From: Hofstenia miamia
Taxonomy: Eukaryota; Xenacoelomorpha; Acoela
Direction: 5' to 3'
Assembly (NCBI GenBank): GCA_004352715.1
Contig: SCFE01000096.1
Location: 195,871-259,870, forward strand
Length of the DNA stretch: 64,000 nt
Every line of letters begins with the position of its first letter. Within the stretch, counting starts at the first letter, position 1. A program made the position numbers and the translations under genes. Under the pieces are notes generated by a model that ran no database searches, was not told where the DNA came from, and worked only from the letters and a program-made list of their open reading frames with translations. Positions 1 through 10,933 of this stretch are shown here, piece by piece.

Positions 1-31
<31 letters not shown>
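1..31. repeat. (TA)n microsatellite at window edge
   Basis: Uninterrupted TA dinucleotides open the window. The same dinucleotide recurs about eighteen times along the window and borders several N gaps. Confidence 0.95.
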
Positions 32-33
<2 letters not shown>

Positions 34-2166
34 TTGAAAATAGTTGTAAGAAGTTCCCCAGAAGAATCAGTTAACATTGAAAAATTTTTATTCCATGATA
101 AACTTAAAGTTTAAAGTAATGTTAAAATCAAATATTTGACTCCTTTAATCAATGCTAATAAAGACATTATAATATTCATGTACTTGATGCTAATAAATGA
201 CTTAATGCTACATTTCATATAAATTTATCAATCAACTGATTCATTAGCGAGCTTGCTAAAATTTTGAGGATTTATTGCCTATTTGAACATTCATTATAAA
301 TTCAATGAGTATATTTATCCATCAAAGACACTCTATACTTCCATCAAGTGACATCCCCAATTTTCCAAACACGTATGAATTCAGTTCGGAAAAGTTTTAC
401 AGTAATAAAATTTATAAACGTGTACCCATTTTGTTGAGGTAAAATAGTATTTATTACTTAAATTATAACTACTTTCAAAATATGCATATGCATTGGGTAA
501 AACCATAAAATGTCGTGATTATGGATGTTTTAATTTTTCTATGAAACATAAGCCTCTGTTTGAAACATATATTAAATACAGCAACTATATGTTCGTAATT
601 TTGGTATAGAAATCGTCCACTTTCTTACCTGATTCAGAAACTTTACAATTAAATTATTCACGTAATTTTACAAAAATTATATTTTTTGTTTAGAGTAAAA
701 TAATTTTTTTAAAATTGTCTTATTGGGAATAATCGTGAGTAAACAAAAAAGAGAATGAAAGACTCTTGGTTTTTAATTACATGAGTTTTACATTTGAAAT
801 TTGCTAGTAGCCAGTAACGTCTGGGCAAAGCAAAAATCTCAATTCTCAAAGGGATGACGAATAAATGCACAATTTGCGCATATATGTCATTATAACGTGT
901 TGGATAAAGTGAACCCAACGATCATTTAATATTATGGGATTCAACTGCCTGTCAGATCAAAACATCAATATGCGTACCATTTGGAACAGGTGCCATATCA
1001 CATTTTCATTTGTTTTTTTTCTGTTAAATTTATCCTTGTAATTTGTTATAATTAGTACAAATAGGCTTCGGTAGTATTTTTCAGTTACTATCGAAGTATA
1101 GAAATTGTAAATGACATTGCCATAAAAGTAAAAGCAATGAGGTTACGGATAAGTTATTCAAAATAGCTTATCTTCACAGTTATATTCGGTAATTGTTTAC
1201 TTTGTTTCTTTTGAATTAACAGCGCCTGCTACACGTTCTTGAATTTAGATTCTAATTTAAGGAATGGCTCTAATGGGAATGTTAGTAATCTTAGGGACAG
1301 ATTACTGCTGGAGGTTTGCCAATTGCGTTTTTGTGTACTCTTCAACTTACACTACTGGGTGATACTCTTAAAGAATTTCTACTTTGATGACGGGTATTTT
1401 TTTTTCAGTACCGTCCCTCTAAATTTCAGCGTTGTCTGGTACGGAGGTTAGTATTTCCCAGGGCGTGAGATCTTTGAAATTACATCAGAAAGGCTTAAAT
1501 AATATTTGATCATGTATTCCATAAAACTAGCAGCAATACAGTTATATAACATCAATTTTGGCCGTTAAATAATTTACAATGTAATTTCTCAGCTTTTCTC
1601 ATTTTTTGTTGAGGTTGTCAAGGAGCTTTCTTTGTGCATATTTTAGAATACCTACAAACAAAGATTTAGCCGATTTTCGAACGATTAAGATTGCAAATTT
1701 TTCAGTAGAATGTTTTGTTAATCAACGGGAGAAATGTCCAGCCTCTCTGAAGTAGGAATGTCAGAGGTTCAAGAAATTCTTCTTATGTATATGTATAAAA
1801 AGTCCATTACTAGACTAGGTGCGGAAACGGTTCAAACTCTTTGAACCCTACTCGAATGATTGATTGATTCGACCCAATATTATATAAGAAACATAGTTTA
1901 CCAATTTTTATATAAGTAATTAATGTCCGCATTATTGAATAACCCGACATGATCCGATTTAAGAATAAGTACCTTGACCCAAGGAAAACCTTAATATTCA
2001 GCATTTGCATTTAAAATGTATTAACCTAAGCCTATCGAATAATTAATGACATGCTAGTAAATTTCATAACACTGTTTAAGATATTTACTTATATTCGTCA
2101 CTCAGTAAGTGATATGAAAATTGCTGTGGCTTTGCTTATCTCAATTCGGAAAAATAAATGTTTTCA

Positions 2167-2171
<5 letters not shown>
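32..2171. other. Non-coding stretch, nothing recognised
   Basis: AT-rich sequence with only short, low-complexity ORFs on either strand. I saw no protein motif, RNA gene or transposon end. It may contain downstream introns or exons of the minus-strand GPCR at 2417-2719, whose next exon must lie at lower coordinates, but I could not find one. Confidence 0.5.
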
Positions 2172-2202
<31 letters not shown>

Positions 2203-2212
2203 NTATATAATT
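2172..2212. repeat. (TA)n microsatellite with single-N join at 2203
   Basis: A TA run interrupted by one N at 2203, a contig join inside a simple repeat. Confidence 0.9.
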
Positions 2213-2416
2213 AATTAATATTTCATGTAGCGATTCAACAACATTGACGTCTCATAATTTGAAATGTATTGATGGAAAGGAGTGAAGCATTGTCATATGC
2301 TCATAATAACACAATTCACAAATAGTTATATCGAAATAAAAACTACTGAAACCTAGCTAAAGCAATTTTAGGACTTTTCTTTGCTTAAAATAATGCAGAT
2401 AAATGTAATATCATAC

Positions 2417-2719
2417 TATGAAATGTAAGTTTCGAGCCTTAAGCGTGCACACAAGTCTTGATAGAAGAAAAGAACCTGATACTACACCAGAATATGTCTG
2501 CAAAACAGGTATCAACATATTTAGTGAAAAAAGTGACGATGCCAAACTATCACTTGCAGCTAAGCTTGCAATTAGGTAATAATGATAACCTCGCATTTTC
2601 TTTGTTACAAAAATTACCAAAATAATAAACACATTTGCAAACGTTCCAAAAAGACAAACTGCTGTTGTACAAGTTTTAATGATAGAATCGAATTGCGAAT
2701 CGCTTAACGTAGAATTCAT
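2417..2719 (-). CDS. Rhodopsin-type GPCR, first exon (TM1 to start of TM3)
   Basis: The exon encodes about 101 residues from ATG at 2719. It has a short N-terminus with an N-x-T glycosylation site at residue 2. TM1 (about 13-38) has the conserved Asn at 29 in a GTFANV context. After a basic loop (KKMRG), TM2 (about 47-71) has the conserved Asp at 57 in LAASD. A Cys at 91 in RLVC fits the start of TM3 that pairs with extracellular loop 2. These are class A family landmarks. The frame stops five bases past a good splice donor (ATA|GTATGA, the GT being 2416-2415), and the LDLa gene at 44.8 kb uses nearly the same donor (GTATGAG). I therefore read it as exon 1 rather than a truncated pseudogene. 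The remaining exons would lie at lower coordinates and were not found. The ligand is unknown. Confidence 0.6.
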
Positions 2720-5047
2720 ACTGATATAATTCCTAGCTGCCTGTTGGAAAGTATTTATTAGTAATGCATGAATTTTATTGGTGAAAAATGCAATATTGGT
2801 TAAATTTTCACATGATTATTTAAATTTGATTGGCCATTAACATTAGACGTGTTTGATTAAAAAATTTAGATACAATCAGATAGTGAATATGTAATACAAA
2901 CAAATCTCCATATTCATGTGGCATGGTCATCTCCACTCTCATCCTAATGAAAATTACAGTCCAAATAATAAACGAGGCATTGGCTTCTAATCGTATTTTT
3001 GTACAAAAATAATTCCGGATATTGGAAATTAACCAATTTTTGCATTTCTTAGAATTTTAGTCGCTATCATCATATATATATATATATATATATATAAATA
3101 TATGCAATATATATATATATATATTATATATATATATATATATATATCGAATGTATAGGTCTATAATAATTTAAGTGGTCTCAGTTTGTTCGTCTGATGT
3201 GATAATGAAAAAAGTTGGCATAAATTATATATTGTAAGAGTGAAATTTTGTGCGAAAGTTTTCAGCATTCATGCTTTTGTTGAAATAGCTGTAACTTTCA
3301 GCTTATTGCGCATAGATTTTGATGGTTAAAAAAACATTAATTAAAGCAAGAACTAATTTATGCAACTTTCTTTAAATCCTAATATATTAATGTCGCAAAT
3401 TTTTTAGTTAAGAACGATAATTATAATATTCTCCAATGGGTTTTTACCAATTATTCAAAATTCGGCACAAGCTAAATTGGCTGGTCCAGTCTACTTACAT
3501 CTCACAAACAGAATGGGTTTTGGGACAATGGGATGAGATCAGGTGAGCTAATAAAATTTGTTCGTGGATTGGGGTACACATGGGAAAGAAAAATCTTGCA
3601 CCATGAGTTTCTGGCAAATTACTGAAGTTACAAAAAGTTGCTTGGAAAATACACTGACTTCCAAGCACAAGAGCAGCTCATGTTTTAACTCAGTCTTTGA
3701 TTTATCGCTATTTGATTACTGCTGTACCTTATGCGGTAGCCTACCTAGCTATGTACCGAGACTATACAAATTATAGAGGTCGAATAATATTTCAGTTATC
3801 CACGAACTACTGGCTATGTGCAAGAATTTTATGAGTTATAAGAATCAAACTTGGACAACTGCTCTTTTCCTACCACCTATCACCGTGATGAATTCCCCGA
3901 GAATTTGCAGAAGATTTTATAATTCTCAATCCATTTTTTAGAATCAAAGGTTGTCTTGAATGGACCAGAAATTGGGATCTATGCGGGTAATCTAAGATAA
4001 GACTCCTCTATTGTTCAAGACATTAATTACATGGTGTAACATAATATTTAGTTGATAAAATTTTTTCACTGATTTTAGTTAATTTTAAGATGAGAATTAT
4101 CAATTTGAATGTCGTTATATATGCAAAACCATACTTTTTGAGTAATTTGTATTCAAAATTTTAAAAAGCTTCAATATCATTACTTTGTTCAGTTAATGTC
4201 TAGGACTATGTACGCATTGGACCATTGCTATTCTTTTACAACAACAATTCACTAAACTCAGTTTCACTATCGTTACGAGTCACATTGGGTATAAGGATGG
4301 GAAAAAAATTTATTGACATACCTTCATGTACTTTGTATATTATATAACAACCAAGCTCTGTGCATATGACAACACTGTTCATGCCCTCTCTTGAAGTAAC
4401 AGCTGCTTGTAAATGTAAGACTTGTGTGAATCTATTCAGTTACATTTGCTGATATTATATTCTGAAAATCAACCCATTACAAATATAGGGTTGAGGCAAA
4501 CGAAATATTCTGAAGCATATTAAATACTTTGGATATTGAATCTTGGCACCCGAGTAATATATATCATAGCTGCCATACTATGTTAGAACCCTGGCTAGTT
4601 GAAGATCACCAACTTTAGTCATTTTCTATTCTTCATGTTTAGCATGAATTAAGAAACCATAATAGCGACTGTTATTTTTTGTCTTTGAAGAAGAGGTTTT
4701 CTCGTATATCCTGCTATCATCTCATCTTGTGAACCTGTACCTGAAAGCATTTATCTTCAATACTTAAATGTCCTGATATTAATGTACGCATGTCTAACCT
4801 ACAAAGAAAATTTCAAGGAACAAGTGAGCTAATCTGATAGTGGATTTTCCAATACAAATCTTCATTATTCTTCTCAAAAGTATTTGAATTCATTAGTTGC
4901 AAGCATGAGACAAACTGTAATTTTCTTTGCTAAATCGAGGAAATGAGATATTTTTAGTGATTATGTCTACTAAACTTCATTTTCTAACATATCAATTGAA
5001 TGTTTTTCTTGAAAATTTTGGTTGTTTAGTGATAAAAAAGGCAAAAT

Positions 5048-5096
<49 letters not shown>

Positions 5097-5137
5097 TGTT
5101 TTATAAAATTAAATATGATATAGGAACTACAATTGAA
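2720..5137. other. Non-coding stretch with two (TA)n tracts
   Basis: AT-rich sequence upstream of the GPCR exon. It holds imperfect (TA)n tracts at about 3070-3147 and 5050-5093. A 72-codon ORF at 3558-3776 (+) has no recognisable motif. I saw no gene. Confidence 0.5.
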
Positions 5138-5240
5138 NNNNNNNNNNNNNNNNNNNNNNNNNNNNNNNNNNNNNNNNNNNNNNNNNNNNNNNNNNNNNNN
5201 NNNNNNNNNNNNNNNNNNNNNNNNNNNNNNNNNNNNNNNN
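5138..5240. other. Assembly gap (103 N) bordered by (TA)n
   Basis: N run followed directly by a TA microsatellite at 5241-5275. Length is the assembler's estimate. Confidence 0.95.
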
Positions 5241-5278
<38 letters not shown>

Positions 5279-5749
5279 TTTTAATCAAATTTTCAAAAAA
5301 TGCAATTCATTATAAAGTTTTAGAAATTTAAAGCCTTTGCGTTTTGGACAACTAGTGATTGGCAAAAACCCACAAGAACTAATCATTAACTCTCCACCAA
5401 TCGAATATCTCAAGTAAATTTCGTTTCAGGAATGTTTTTGTACTTTCCGTTAAATAGGCCTATGCCGCCAGTGTGATTCTGTTTTGAATGTCCATGAAAG
5501 GTTAAGTCAGAGCTACAAGTGAGTCATGTCATGAAAGGCCTTAGGGGCGTATTCCAAACACTTTGTTCTTCCCAATTGCTACACTAAAAGCTTTTAGGAA
5601 TACCTCTTGACATTTCCTTACAAGTTAAATTACTTCTTTTAGGCTTGTTACGTGTAAATTTTTAAATTTATTTCCAATGCGATCATCATATTTCAAATTC
5701 CAATTCTTATAGAACATTCCGCATGGACTAGTTATATTTTGATTGGAAT

Positions 5750-5989
5750 CAGTGGCGTACCCAGGGGGGACATGGTGGAATGTCCCCCCAGTCAGGTTTC
5801 CAAATGTAATTTTGACTGGATAAATCAAAAAATTTTGTCGAAAAAATTGAAAAATTTAAAATCTAAGATCGTGAAATGCATTTTTTAGGGTCTATTTTCT
5901 AAATATTTTCAAAAATTTTCGCGGGTCTTCGCCCCGCATTAGGGAATAACAATGATGTCCCCCGTCAGAAAATCCTGGGTACGCCCCTG
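5750..5989. mobile_element. hAT-type MITE, 240 bp
   Basis: The left end reads CAGTGGCGTACCCAGG. The reverse complement of the right end reads CAGGGGCGTACCCAGG, so the terminal inverted repeat matches at 15 of 16 positions. Both ends also carry a GGGGGACAT block, next to the right terminal repeat but separated by a short spacer. The 8-bp target duplication ATTGGAAT is perfect at 5742-5749 and 5990-5997. CAG starts, about 16-bp inverted repeats and 8-bp duplications are hallmarks of hAT elements. There is no transposase inside, so it is non-autonomous. The flanks are exact, which suggests a fairly recent insertion. Confidence 0.9.
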
Positions 5990-5997
5990 ATTGGAAT

Positions 5998-7777
5998 CTA
6001 AAACCCTAAGGCACTTAATGAGCTTTGCTAATCTAAGACTAAAAACGAATCAATAACAAACGTTTGGTTACCTAGTAAACAAGATTTTCTAAAATTAGAG
6101 AACTTCCAAAAACGTTGCACAAAATGGATAGTAAATAAGGACAACTATATAAGTAGACTTTTAAATATTTATGTTCTTCCCTTATCCTTATGTCTGAAAT
6201 ACTTTGATTTGTGTCTTTTTAACAAACATTTAACTGGTAAGTCAATTTAAATCTTTATTCATTGATTTTACTCTATTCTCCTGTTGTTAAGGGTCTACGT
6301 TCTTCAAAGCACTTACTGTTTAAAAATGTTCCCATAAAGAAGTGTAAGTCTGTTCAAAACTATTTTCTTCGGATTGTTTCCTTGGCAAATTATATTCATT
6401 TGTCATCAAAAATAACCTTTTTGATAAAACAAATTCAGTTAAGAAATCCCTACAAAAATTATATTGGAACTATTTTGTTAATTCTTACAAACTTGAAAGC
6501 AGCTGCACACGTCATGTGAAATGCAGAGCATTTAATTCAACTAATAGTTTTATTAGTCACTTCTTTTTATGTTATTTTGTACATTATTATTTTTATTTTC
6601 TTTGTTTGTATTTTACAAGATTAAGTCTATGAATAAATAAATAAATAATATGAATTAAAGTAACCATTATTTTGCTTAACAATAATACGCATTCAGGAAT
6701 GGTTTGATACAGCTTATTGATACAAGTGATAAGAAAAAAAAATTCACTTGCAATTACAGATTTGACATTTATGCTCCGTATTTGAGATTTGAGCAGATTC
6801 CACACATTTTCGATCATGTTGAGAATAATCGAGGATGCACTCTACTGCAATTATGACATTTAAATACTTTTAATTTATGCTCAAGGTCGAAATAAATTAA
6901 AATAGAAATTCCTTAAAAATTATACTTCTTATGTAGAAGTTTGTAGACATGTGCAAATGGTTCTTTCGTACGCATTTTCAAAAAAGTACAGAACACTCCT
7001 CATAGACTCTCTTATGGGATAATAGAAAGTGAGTCGAAAATGTGGGTCAATCTGGAGCAAGACTGCAAGGACACAGGCCAAATGTTGCGATGAACTCAGG
7101 GTAGGAGATCTCGTGCTGCTTACACATCTGATATTGGAAACTCTGAGCTTGGTTATGATAATCTCCAATATTCTGATGAGTATATCTCAGTATTGCCCAT
7201 AAGAACAATATTCGCCTTGGCAATTCCATGTAATTCGATGGGACAGCACAGATTTCCATTTCTCACGGTAGCAGATACTTCAAATGGAAAATAAATTTAA
7301 AGTTAAAGTTAACAAATTCAGTAAATTTTGACGTTTTGCTTGTCTCTTTGCACATGTAGTCATATTTTGTAGAGGCTAAGCCTAAACTTTCATAAATTCA
7401 ATAATTTTATTTGAATTATATCACATATAATTACTATAATTGGAATAATGAGGGATGGGATGAAGCAAACATAAATTAAAAATGGGATTGGACAAAAAAT
7501 ATGTCCCATGAACAAGCCTGGAATATCTAAAGCTTCAATAGTAACATAATTACAATTAGGGATAGAAGCTTCCATGCTTCTGATCTTCAATCAGGATTTC
7601 TTTGAATTGTTCTTTAAGTTTTGTTATTTTTCGAAATTTCATTGTTGCTTATTTCATAAAATGCATAAAGAAATTCTTACATTAACAATTAAATTTGTTT
7701 TTGCATAGGCCGGACAGTGTGCCACAAAATATATAATTACTAACAGACTGACGTACTTTGATTAATAAATTGGTGAT
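5998..7777. other. Mostly non-coding; one cysteine-bearing ORF on minus strand
   Basis: AT-rich. The minus strand at about 6930-7259 carries overlapping short frames, one with a CPCSLAPD segment, described as a finding. Nothing else is recognised. Confidence 0.4.
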
Positions 7778-7906
7778 ATGGATATAGGGTTGCTCTTGTC
7801 TCTTGCCATTAATATTAAACATTGCTGTATAGAACAGTTAAAAATTATATTTTCCCAGTCAGACAATAATGTTCAAAAAAATCAATGCGTATTTATAATA
7901 ATATCT

Positions 7907-7943
<37 letters not shown>

Positions 7944-8471
7944 NNNNNNNNNNNNNNNNNNNNNNNNNNNNNNNNNNNNNNNNNNNNNNNNNNNNNNNNN
8001 NNNNNNNNNNNNNNNNNNNNNNNNNNNNNNNNNNNNNNNNNNNNNNNNNNNNNNNNNNNNNNNNNNNNNNNNNNNNNNNNNNNNNNNNNNNNNNNNNNNN
8101 NNNNNNNNNNNNNNNNNNNNNNNNNNNNNNNNNNNNNNNNNNNNNNNNNNNNNNNNNNNNNNNNNNNNNNNNNNNNNNNNNNNNNNNNNNNNNNNNNNNN
8201 NNNNNNNNNNNNNNNNNNNNNNNNNNNNNNNNNNNNNNNNNNNNNNNNNNNNNNNNNNNNNNNNNNNNNNNNNNNNNNNNNNNNNNNNNNNNNNNNNNNN
8301 NNNNNNNNNNNNNNNNNNNNNNNNNNNNNNNNNNNNNNNNNNNNNNNNNNNNNNNNNNNNNNNNNNNNNNNNNNNNNNNNNNNNNNNNNNNNNNNNNNNN
8401 NNNNNNNNNNNNNNNNNNNNNNNNNNNNNNNNNNNNNNNNNNNNNNNNNNNNNNNNNNNNNNNNNNNNNNN
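7944..8471. other. Assembly gap (528 N) inside (TA)n
   Basis: Both flanks are TA dinucleotides (about 7911-7943 and 8472-8483), so the microsatellite itself probably broke the assembly. Confidence 0.95.
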
Positions 8472-8483
8472 TATATATATATA

Positions 8484-8992
8484 GGTTAAGTAAGATTGTG
8501 CAATTAGGAATTCTCTGAATTCAGTGAATTTGCTATTTCACTTAAAAACTTCATAGAACAAATAAGTTTGAGGAGTTGGGGTTACGGTTAGGTTTAGTAT
8601 TTTCCAATAAATACATGAAATATCTAGGTATTTTAAAGTTTTTATGAAGCTAGGAAAGTGAAATACCAATTTTGCTATGTGAAGAAAACAATCTGAGAAA
8701 AATGTTATATCAAGTTTAAGGCTCCAGCAGTTTGAATTTAATATGTATGAGAAATCAGGAGTTAGATAACACTGAAAATCACAATGAAATATTAAATATA
8801 GGTGAGATTTCTTAATTTTGCAGAAAACATTTATGTAACAGTGGGTGACTTAGAAGAAATTTTGAAGCTATTAGCTATAAGGAAGTGGAAATTCAATTTG
8901 GTTCTTTTTAGCAGATTTTGAACTTCAATTTCCAATAAAATAAACAACCCAGTGCTGAGAGAGCCATCTTGAAACATTATTAAAACCATCTT

Positions 8993-9023
<31 letters not shown>

Positions 9024-9061
9024 TTAACACAATATAAATAGAATATATATATATATATATA
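8484..9061. other. Non-coding stretch ending in (TA)n
   Basis: AT-rich sequence with no recognisable gene. TA tracts run from about 8998 to 9061 and lead into the next gap. Confidence 0.6.
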
Positions 9062-10061
9062 NNNNNNNNNNNNNNNNNNNNNNNNNNNNNNNNNNNNNNN
9101 NNNNNNNNNNNNNNNNNNNNNNNNNNNNNNNNNNNNNNNNNNNNNNNNNNNNNNNNNNNNNNNNNNNNNNNNNNNNNNNNNNNNNNNNNNNNNNNNNNNN
9201 NNNNNNNNNNNNNNNNNNNNNNNNNNNNNNNNNNNNNNNNNNNNNNNNNNNNNNNNNNNNNNNNNNNNNNNNNNNNNNNNNNNNNNNNNNNNNNNNNNNN
9301 NNNNNNNNNNNNNNNNNNNNNNNNNNNNNNNNNNNNNNNNNNNNNNNNNNNNNNNNNNNNNNNNNNNNNNNNNNNNNNNNNNNNNNNNNNNNNNNNNNNN
9401 NNNNNNNNNNNNNNNNNNNNNNNNNNNNNNNNNNNNNNNNNNNNNNNNNNNNNNNNNNNNNNNNNNNNNNNNNNNNNNNNNNNNNNNNNNNNNNNNNNNN
9501 NNNNNNNNNNNNNNNNNNNNNNNNNNNNNNNNNNNNNNNNNNNNNNNNNNNNNNNNNNNNNNNNNNNNNNNNNNNNNNNNNNNNNNNNNNNNNNNNNNNN
9601 NNNNNNNNNNNNNNNNNNNNNNNNNNNNNNNNNNNNNNNNNNNNNNNNNNNNNNNNNNNNNNNNNNNNNNNNNNNNNNNNNNNNNNNNNNNNNNNNNNNN
9701 NNNNNNNNNNNNNNNNNNNNNNNNNNNNNNNNNNNNNNNNNNNNNNNNNNNNNNNNNNNNNNNNNNNNNNNNNNNNNNNNNNNNNNNNNNNNNNNNNNNN
9801 NNNNNNNNNNNNNNNNNNNNNNNNNNNNNNNNNNNNNNNNNNNNNNNNNNNNNNNNNNNNNNNNNNNNNNNNNNNNNNNNNNNNNNNNNNNNNNNNNNNN
9901 NNNNNNNNNNNNNNNNNNNNNNNNNNNNNNNNNNNNNNNNNNNNNNNNNNNNNNNNNNNNNNNNNNNNNNNNNNNNNNNNNNNNNNNNNNNNNNNNNNNN
10001 NNNNNNNNNNNNNNNNNNNNNNNNNNNNNNNNNNNNNNNNNNNNNNNNNNNNNNNNNNNNN
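9062..10061. other. Assembly gap (1000 N)
   Basis: Exactly 1000 N, probably a default or capped size. From the sequence that follows, the missing part should include the upstream pol of the gypsy element. Confidence 0.95.
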
Positions 10062-10263
10062 TAATTGAAAATAATGATGGTGTATATAACAAGATGAACA
10101 ATCTTGATAGCGTCGCAGAAGAGGAATTTCAAGAAGAGTACAATCCTCAACAGAGAGATGATGAGAGTGAAAGAAGAATAATGCCCCAGAGGGCTGTAAA
10201 AATAAAAATAAATATGACCCTGAGATATGGGATATTAATTTAGTAACTCCATTTAGATTAGAT
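10062..10263 (+). pseudogene. Ty3/gypsy pol, 3' end (after integrase)
   Basis: This is the acidic C-terminal tail of Pol, cut at the left by the gap. It matches in frame the tail of the minus-strand pol at about 28080-27880. Shared landmarks are NNLDSV followed by an EEEF run, then RIMPQR and KYDPE. A one-base loss in the A-run near 10200 shifts the frame: the first frame ends at a TAG near 10242 and the ancestral frame resumes beside it. The tail overlaps the start of the QLK(G/A)-repeat region. In mdg1/412-like elements nothing is needed after pol, so the following ORFs are an addition. Confidence 0.75.
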
Positions 10264-10264
10264 A

Positions 10265-10924
10265 ATGAAGAGAGCCAGCAGCCAATTGCCATTGAAGAGC
10301 AGAAGGATACGCAGAAAATCCCCGAAATCCGATCGTCAGTTAAAGGGTGTGATGAGGGGAGAAAACACTAGCAGTGATAGCAAAAACACTAGGTCTCTGA
10401 AATCCAATTGTCAGTTAAAGGGCATGACGATGGAGCACTGTTCACCTAGTAACAGAAGAAGACGAATACGAAGGAAGTCTCCCCAATCCGATTGTCAGTT
10501 AAAGGGCATGAGGATGGAGATGACGCCAAAAAGATCACCCTCAACCAAATGTCAGTTAAAGGGCAGGCGGATAAAAGAGGGCCAACGTCATGATACCAAT
10601 CGTCAATTAAAGGGCGTGAGGTTGGATGGAAAATCAAGCTCGTCAATGGAACACTCCCCCACATCCAGCGGAACTCAAAGCCAATTAAAGGGCGGAGAGT
10701 ATAAAGCTAAACCAACAGGTCCTTGTCTGCAATTAAAGGCAGCAAGAACTGAAATCCGTGGTCAATACATTGACCCAGATATACAAGATATCAGTGAAGA
10801 CTCGGAAATGGACACCTTAGAACAGCCATCCACTAGTTCAATGGCAACCACAAACTATAGTTCACAACCTTTCTCACACAGACAGTCATCTACTACAACT
10901 AAGTCGTCTAAATCTGAGGAATGA
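10265..10924 (+). CDS. QLK(G/A)-repeat region, N-terminal part of ORF3
   Basis: A 219-residue open frame, very basic and Ser/Thr/Asn-rich, with no globular core that I can see. The tetrapeptide QLKG occurs six times and QLKA once. The Gln codons start at 10337, 10412, 10496, 10553, 10604, 10682 and 10730. Spacing is irregular (16-28 codons) but always in frame. The DNA is nearly identical at each repeat (GTCAGTTAAAGGGC with few changes). The last 60 residues are acidic, then Ser/Thr-rich. The frame ends at a TGA (10922-10924) and continues in phase into the conserved ORF3 body at 10934, so this is either a separate upstream ORF or an N-terminal domain of ORF3. Related repeats can be made out in the minus-strand pol tail near 27.7-27.8 kb. 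No known family; function unknown. Confidence 0.55.
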   Translation: MKRASSQLPLKSRRIRRKSPKSDRQLKGVMRGENTSSDSKNTRSLKSNCQLKGMTMEHCSPSNRRRRIRRKSPQSDCQLKGMRMEMTPKRSPSTKCQLKGRRIKEGQRHDTNRQLKGVRLDGKSSSSMEHSPTSSGTQSQLKGGEYKAKPTGPCLQLKAARTEIRGQYIDPDIQDISEDSEMDTLEQPSTSSMATTNYSSQPFSHRQSSTTTKSSKSEE

Positions 10925-10933
10925 GAAAGCAGG

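Noticed and set aside
7778-10292. Very long ORFs across N gaps
   Set aside because: They exist only because N codons are read as open; flanks are TA-repeat translations.
10337-10735. CRISPR-like array of GTCAGTTAAAGGGC repeats
   Set aside because: Spacing is irregular, all repeats are in one reading frame, and the context is a metazoan retrotransposon.
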